Made by a program: the position numbers and the translations under genes
Assembly (NCBI GenBank): GCA_030447245.1
Contig: JAUJPG010000001.1
Coordinates: forward strand, 146,338-210,337
DNA from: Chloroflexota bacterium
Lineage (GTDB): Bacteria; Chloroflexota; UBA6077; JACCZL01
Direction: 5' to 3'
Length of the DNA: 64,000 nt
The notes under the pieces: generated by a model
What the model was told of the DNA's origin: nothing
Databases searched by the model: none
Seen by the model: only the letters and a program-made list of their open reading frames with translations
Shown here: in pieces, positions 62,947 to 64,000 of the stretch
Layout: each line of letters starts with the position of its first letter
Numbering within the stretch: the stretch's first letter is position 1

Positions 62947-64000
62947 TCAGCCCGGAGTGCGGGTTCGCCGGCGACGCACCGCCTTCGGCTTCTCTTCTAC
63001 CGCATCGCTCGCGGCCTCAGCCTCTAAGGCGGGCGGCTGGCCGGATGAAACGGCGCCTGGTGTCTCGGTCGAAGCGTCGCTCAGCACGGCTGCTCCGGTT
63101 TCGATCGTTCCAAGCGGTAGTCCTTCAGCAACTGCCCCGAGCCGCTCCGTGGCACCCGTTGACTCTGCGGATGTCGCGGGTTCTTCGCCTGCTGGCGGAA
63201 TCCCTCCGCCCGATCCAAGTAGACCACCCGCTTCGGACGAAGATGCATTGGGTGGGGTCTCGGCAACCGGCGACGGTGTCGGACCGAATTCGCTGAACGA
63301 GGTGGTCGGCGCCGCGAGCGGACTTGACCGCCGGGTTCGCGATGGGCGGGCCGAGGTTCGAGCCCGCGTCGGCGGCGTGTCAATCACATCAGATGGTTCA
63401 CGGTCTCCAACCGACTCGGGACCTGCCGCCTCGGCACCCCTCGCGTCGGCGATGGTCACCGGTGGCTCAGCCAGCGCATCATCCATTGCATTGGCGAGGC
63501 CCTCGAGGCCGTTCGGTTGCTGTTGCTCGTCGGCGAGCCCGCTTCCTCCACGACGCCGGCCACGGCGCCGCCGCCGTCTGCCAAGGCCTTCAACCGTGAC
63601 GGTCGCCCCCTCTTCAGGATCGTTGTCAGCAGGCACCACCGAGCTCGAGTTGCCGAGGACCGTCGCGGCGCTCGGGGCCACCGGAATCGAGGGAACCACC
63701 GACCTAGGCGGGGGCGGTGACCGAAGCGCCTCGACGGCTGGGCGCGCCGCTCCGCGCCGCGAAACGGCACCGCCTTCAAGCGACTCGGCGGCGAGCCGGC
63801 TTTCCAGCGGTTCGGGTCGTACTGGGCGAGCCTCGCGCAGGAAGCGGCGCTCGCGAGCCGGTGCCCGTCCGGCCGGCGCTTCCAACTCGGTGGTCCGGTC
63901 CAGCTCTCGCACGAGTTGGCGATAGGTGATGAACACATTCGACAGCTCGACCAGCGGTATCGCGGTCAGGTCGCTGCCGAGTATGACGACCGCGGCACCT
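62947..64000 (-). CDS. NYN/LabA-like (DUF88) protein with long low-complexity tail, partial
   Basis: The frame is open through the right edge, so the N-terminal catalytic part lies outside. The first visible residues, VVILGSDLTAIPLVELSNVFITYRQLVRELDR, look like the end of a NYN/PIN-like nuclease domain of LabA-type proteins. About 310 residues of low-complexity sequence follow, rich in Pro, Ala, Ser and Glu, with an RRRRRRGRRRGG patch and a basic RRRRTRTPG end, consistent with RNA or nucleic-acid binding. The opposite strand is also open for 322 codons but shows no domain. Confidence 0.6.
   Translation of the reverse strand, partial: GAAVVILGSDLTAIPLVELSNVFITYRQLVRELDRTTELEAPAGRAPARERRFLREARPVRPEPLESRLAAESLEGGAVSRRGAARPAVEALRSPPPPRSVVPSIPVAPSAATVLGNSSSVVPADNDPEEGATVTVEGLGRRRRRRGRRRGGSGLADEQQQPNGLEGLANAMDDALAEPPVTIADARGAEAAGPESVGDREPSDVIDTPPTRARTSARPSRTRRSSPLAAPTTSFSEFGPTPSPVAETPPNASSSEAGGLLGSGGGIPPAGEEPATSAESTGATERLGAVAEGLPLGTIETGAAVLSDASTETPGAVSSGQPPALEAEAASDAVEEKPKAVRRRRTRTPG

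Noticed and set aside
62957..63925. Plus-strand open frame of 322 codons opposite the NYN-like gene
   Set aside because: It is low-complexity throughout and has no domain. The minus-strand frame continues a recognisable domain from the edge.
1..64000. tRNA, rRNA, CRISPR array, integrase or prophage
   Set aside because: No T-arm consensus with a supporting cloverleaf, no regularly spaced repeats and no recombinase or phage structural genes were found on reading both strands. A covariance-model scan was not possible.

Overview
The window is high-GC DNA from a bacterium that I infer to be a Chloroflexota member, probably near Thermomicrobia. This rests on gene content and order (rrf2-sufCBD-Rieske-sufS-sufU, rplI-dnaB-DnaD-like-helicase loader, an actinobacterial-type GlgA/GlgM, HppA, many GT39/DUF2723 membrane glycosyltransferases), not on a phylogenetic marker. 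I see no rRNA, tRNA, CRISPR array, insertion sequence or integrase.

Layout. 1-1316: remnants of a PAP2-like protein and a VTT/DedA-like protein around a glycosyltransferase. 1365-3804: divergent enoyl-CoA hydratase and aldehyde dehydrogenase. 4274-10791: a complete SUF iron-sulfur cluster assembly operon led by an IscR-like Rrf2 regulator, with a Rieske ferredoxin gene embedded in it. 10823-15400: glycogen/maltosyl synthase, cyclophilin lipoprotein, a small unknown protein, MscS channel and a polyprenyl-phosphate-type glycosyltransferase. 15758-21066 (minus strand): NadX, MgtC-like protein, and a primosome cluster (double-AAA+ helicase loader, DnaD-like protein, DnaB) behind rplI.

21228-36486 looks like an acetate-use region. 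It holds a symporter-histidine kinase hybrid, two response regulators, a DUF4212/sodium-solute symporter pair (the symporter gene is broken by three frameshifts), a membrane pyrophosphatase and two acyl-CoA synthetase genes, the first interrupted by an in-frame TGA. 36572-41632 (minus strand) is a heptose/surface-glycan cluster with a heptose-phosphate kinase, two GT9 genes (one heavily frameshifted) and a GT4. 41636-47397 has fabZ, an ECF sigma/anti-sigma pair and selA-selB. 47391-54135 has a 5'-3' exonuclease, a DUF2877 protein, an enoyl-CoA hydratase, a NUDIX hydrolase, valS and a membrane protein. 54180-55228 is a decayed TRAP permease. 55398-62881 is a second glycan cluster: O-antigen-ligase/TPR protein, GT39, flippase-like protein and DUF2723 protein. 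The right edge holds the 3' part of a NYN-domain-like gene.

Most notable: a DnaC/IstB-type loader with two AAA+ modules in one chain, a perfect 54-bp in-frame duplication in sufB, a C-terminal domain shared by two unrelated membrane glycosyltransferases, a recurring extended -10 element (TGGTAnnnT) sometimes placed for leaderless translation, and an unusual number of 1-2-nt frameshifts and in-frame TGA codons concentrated in transport and glycosyltransferase genes. Whether those lesions are gene decay or assembly error cannot be decided from sequence alone.
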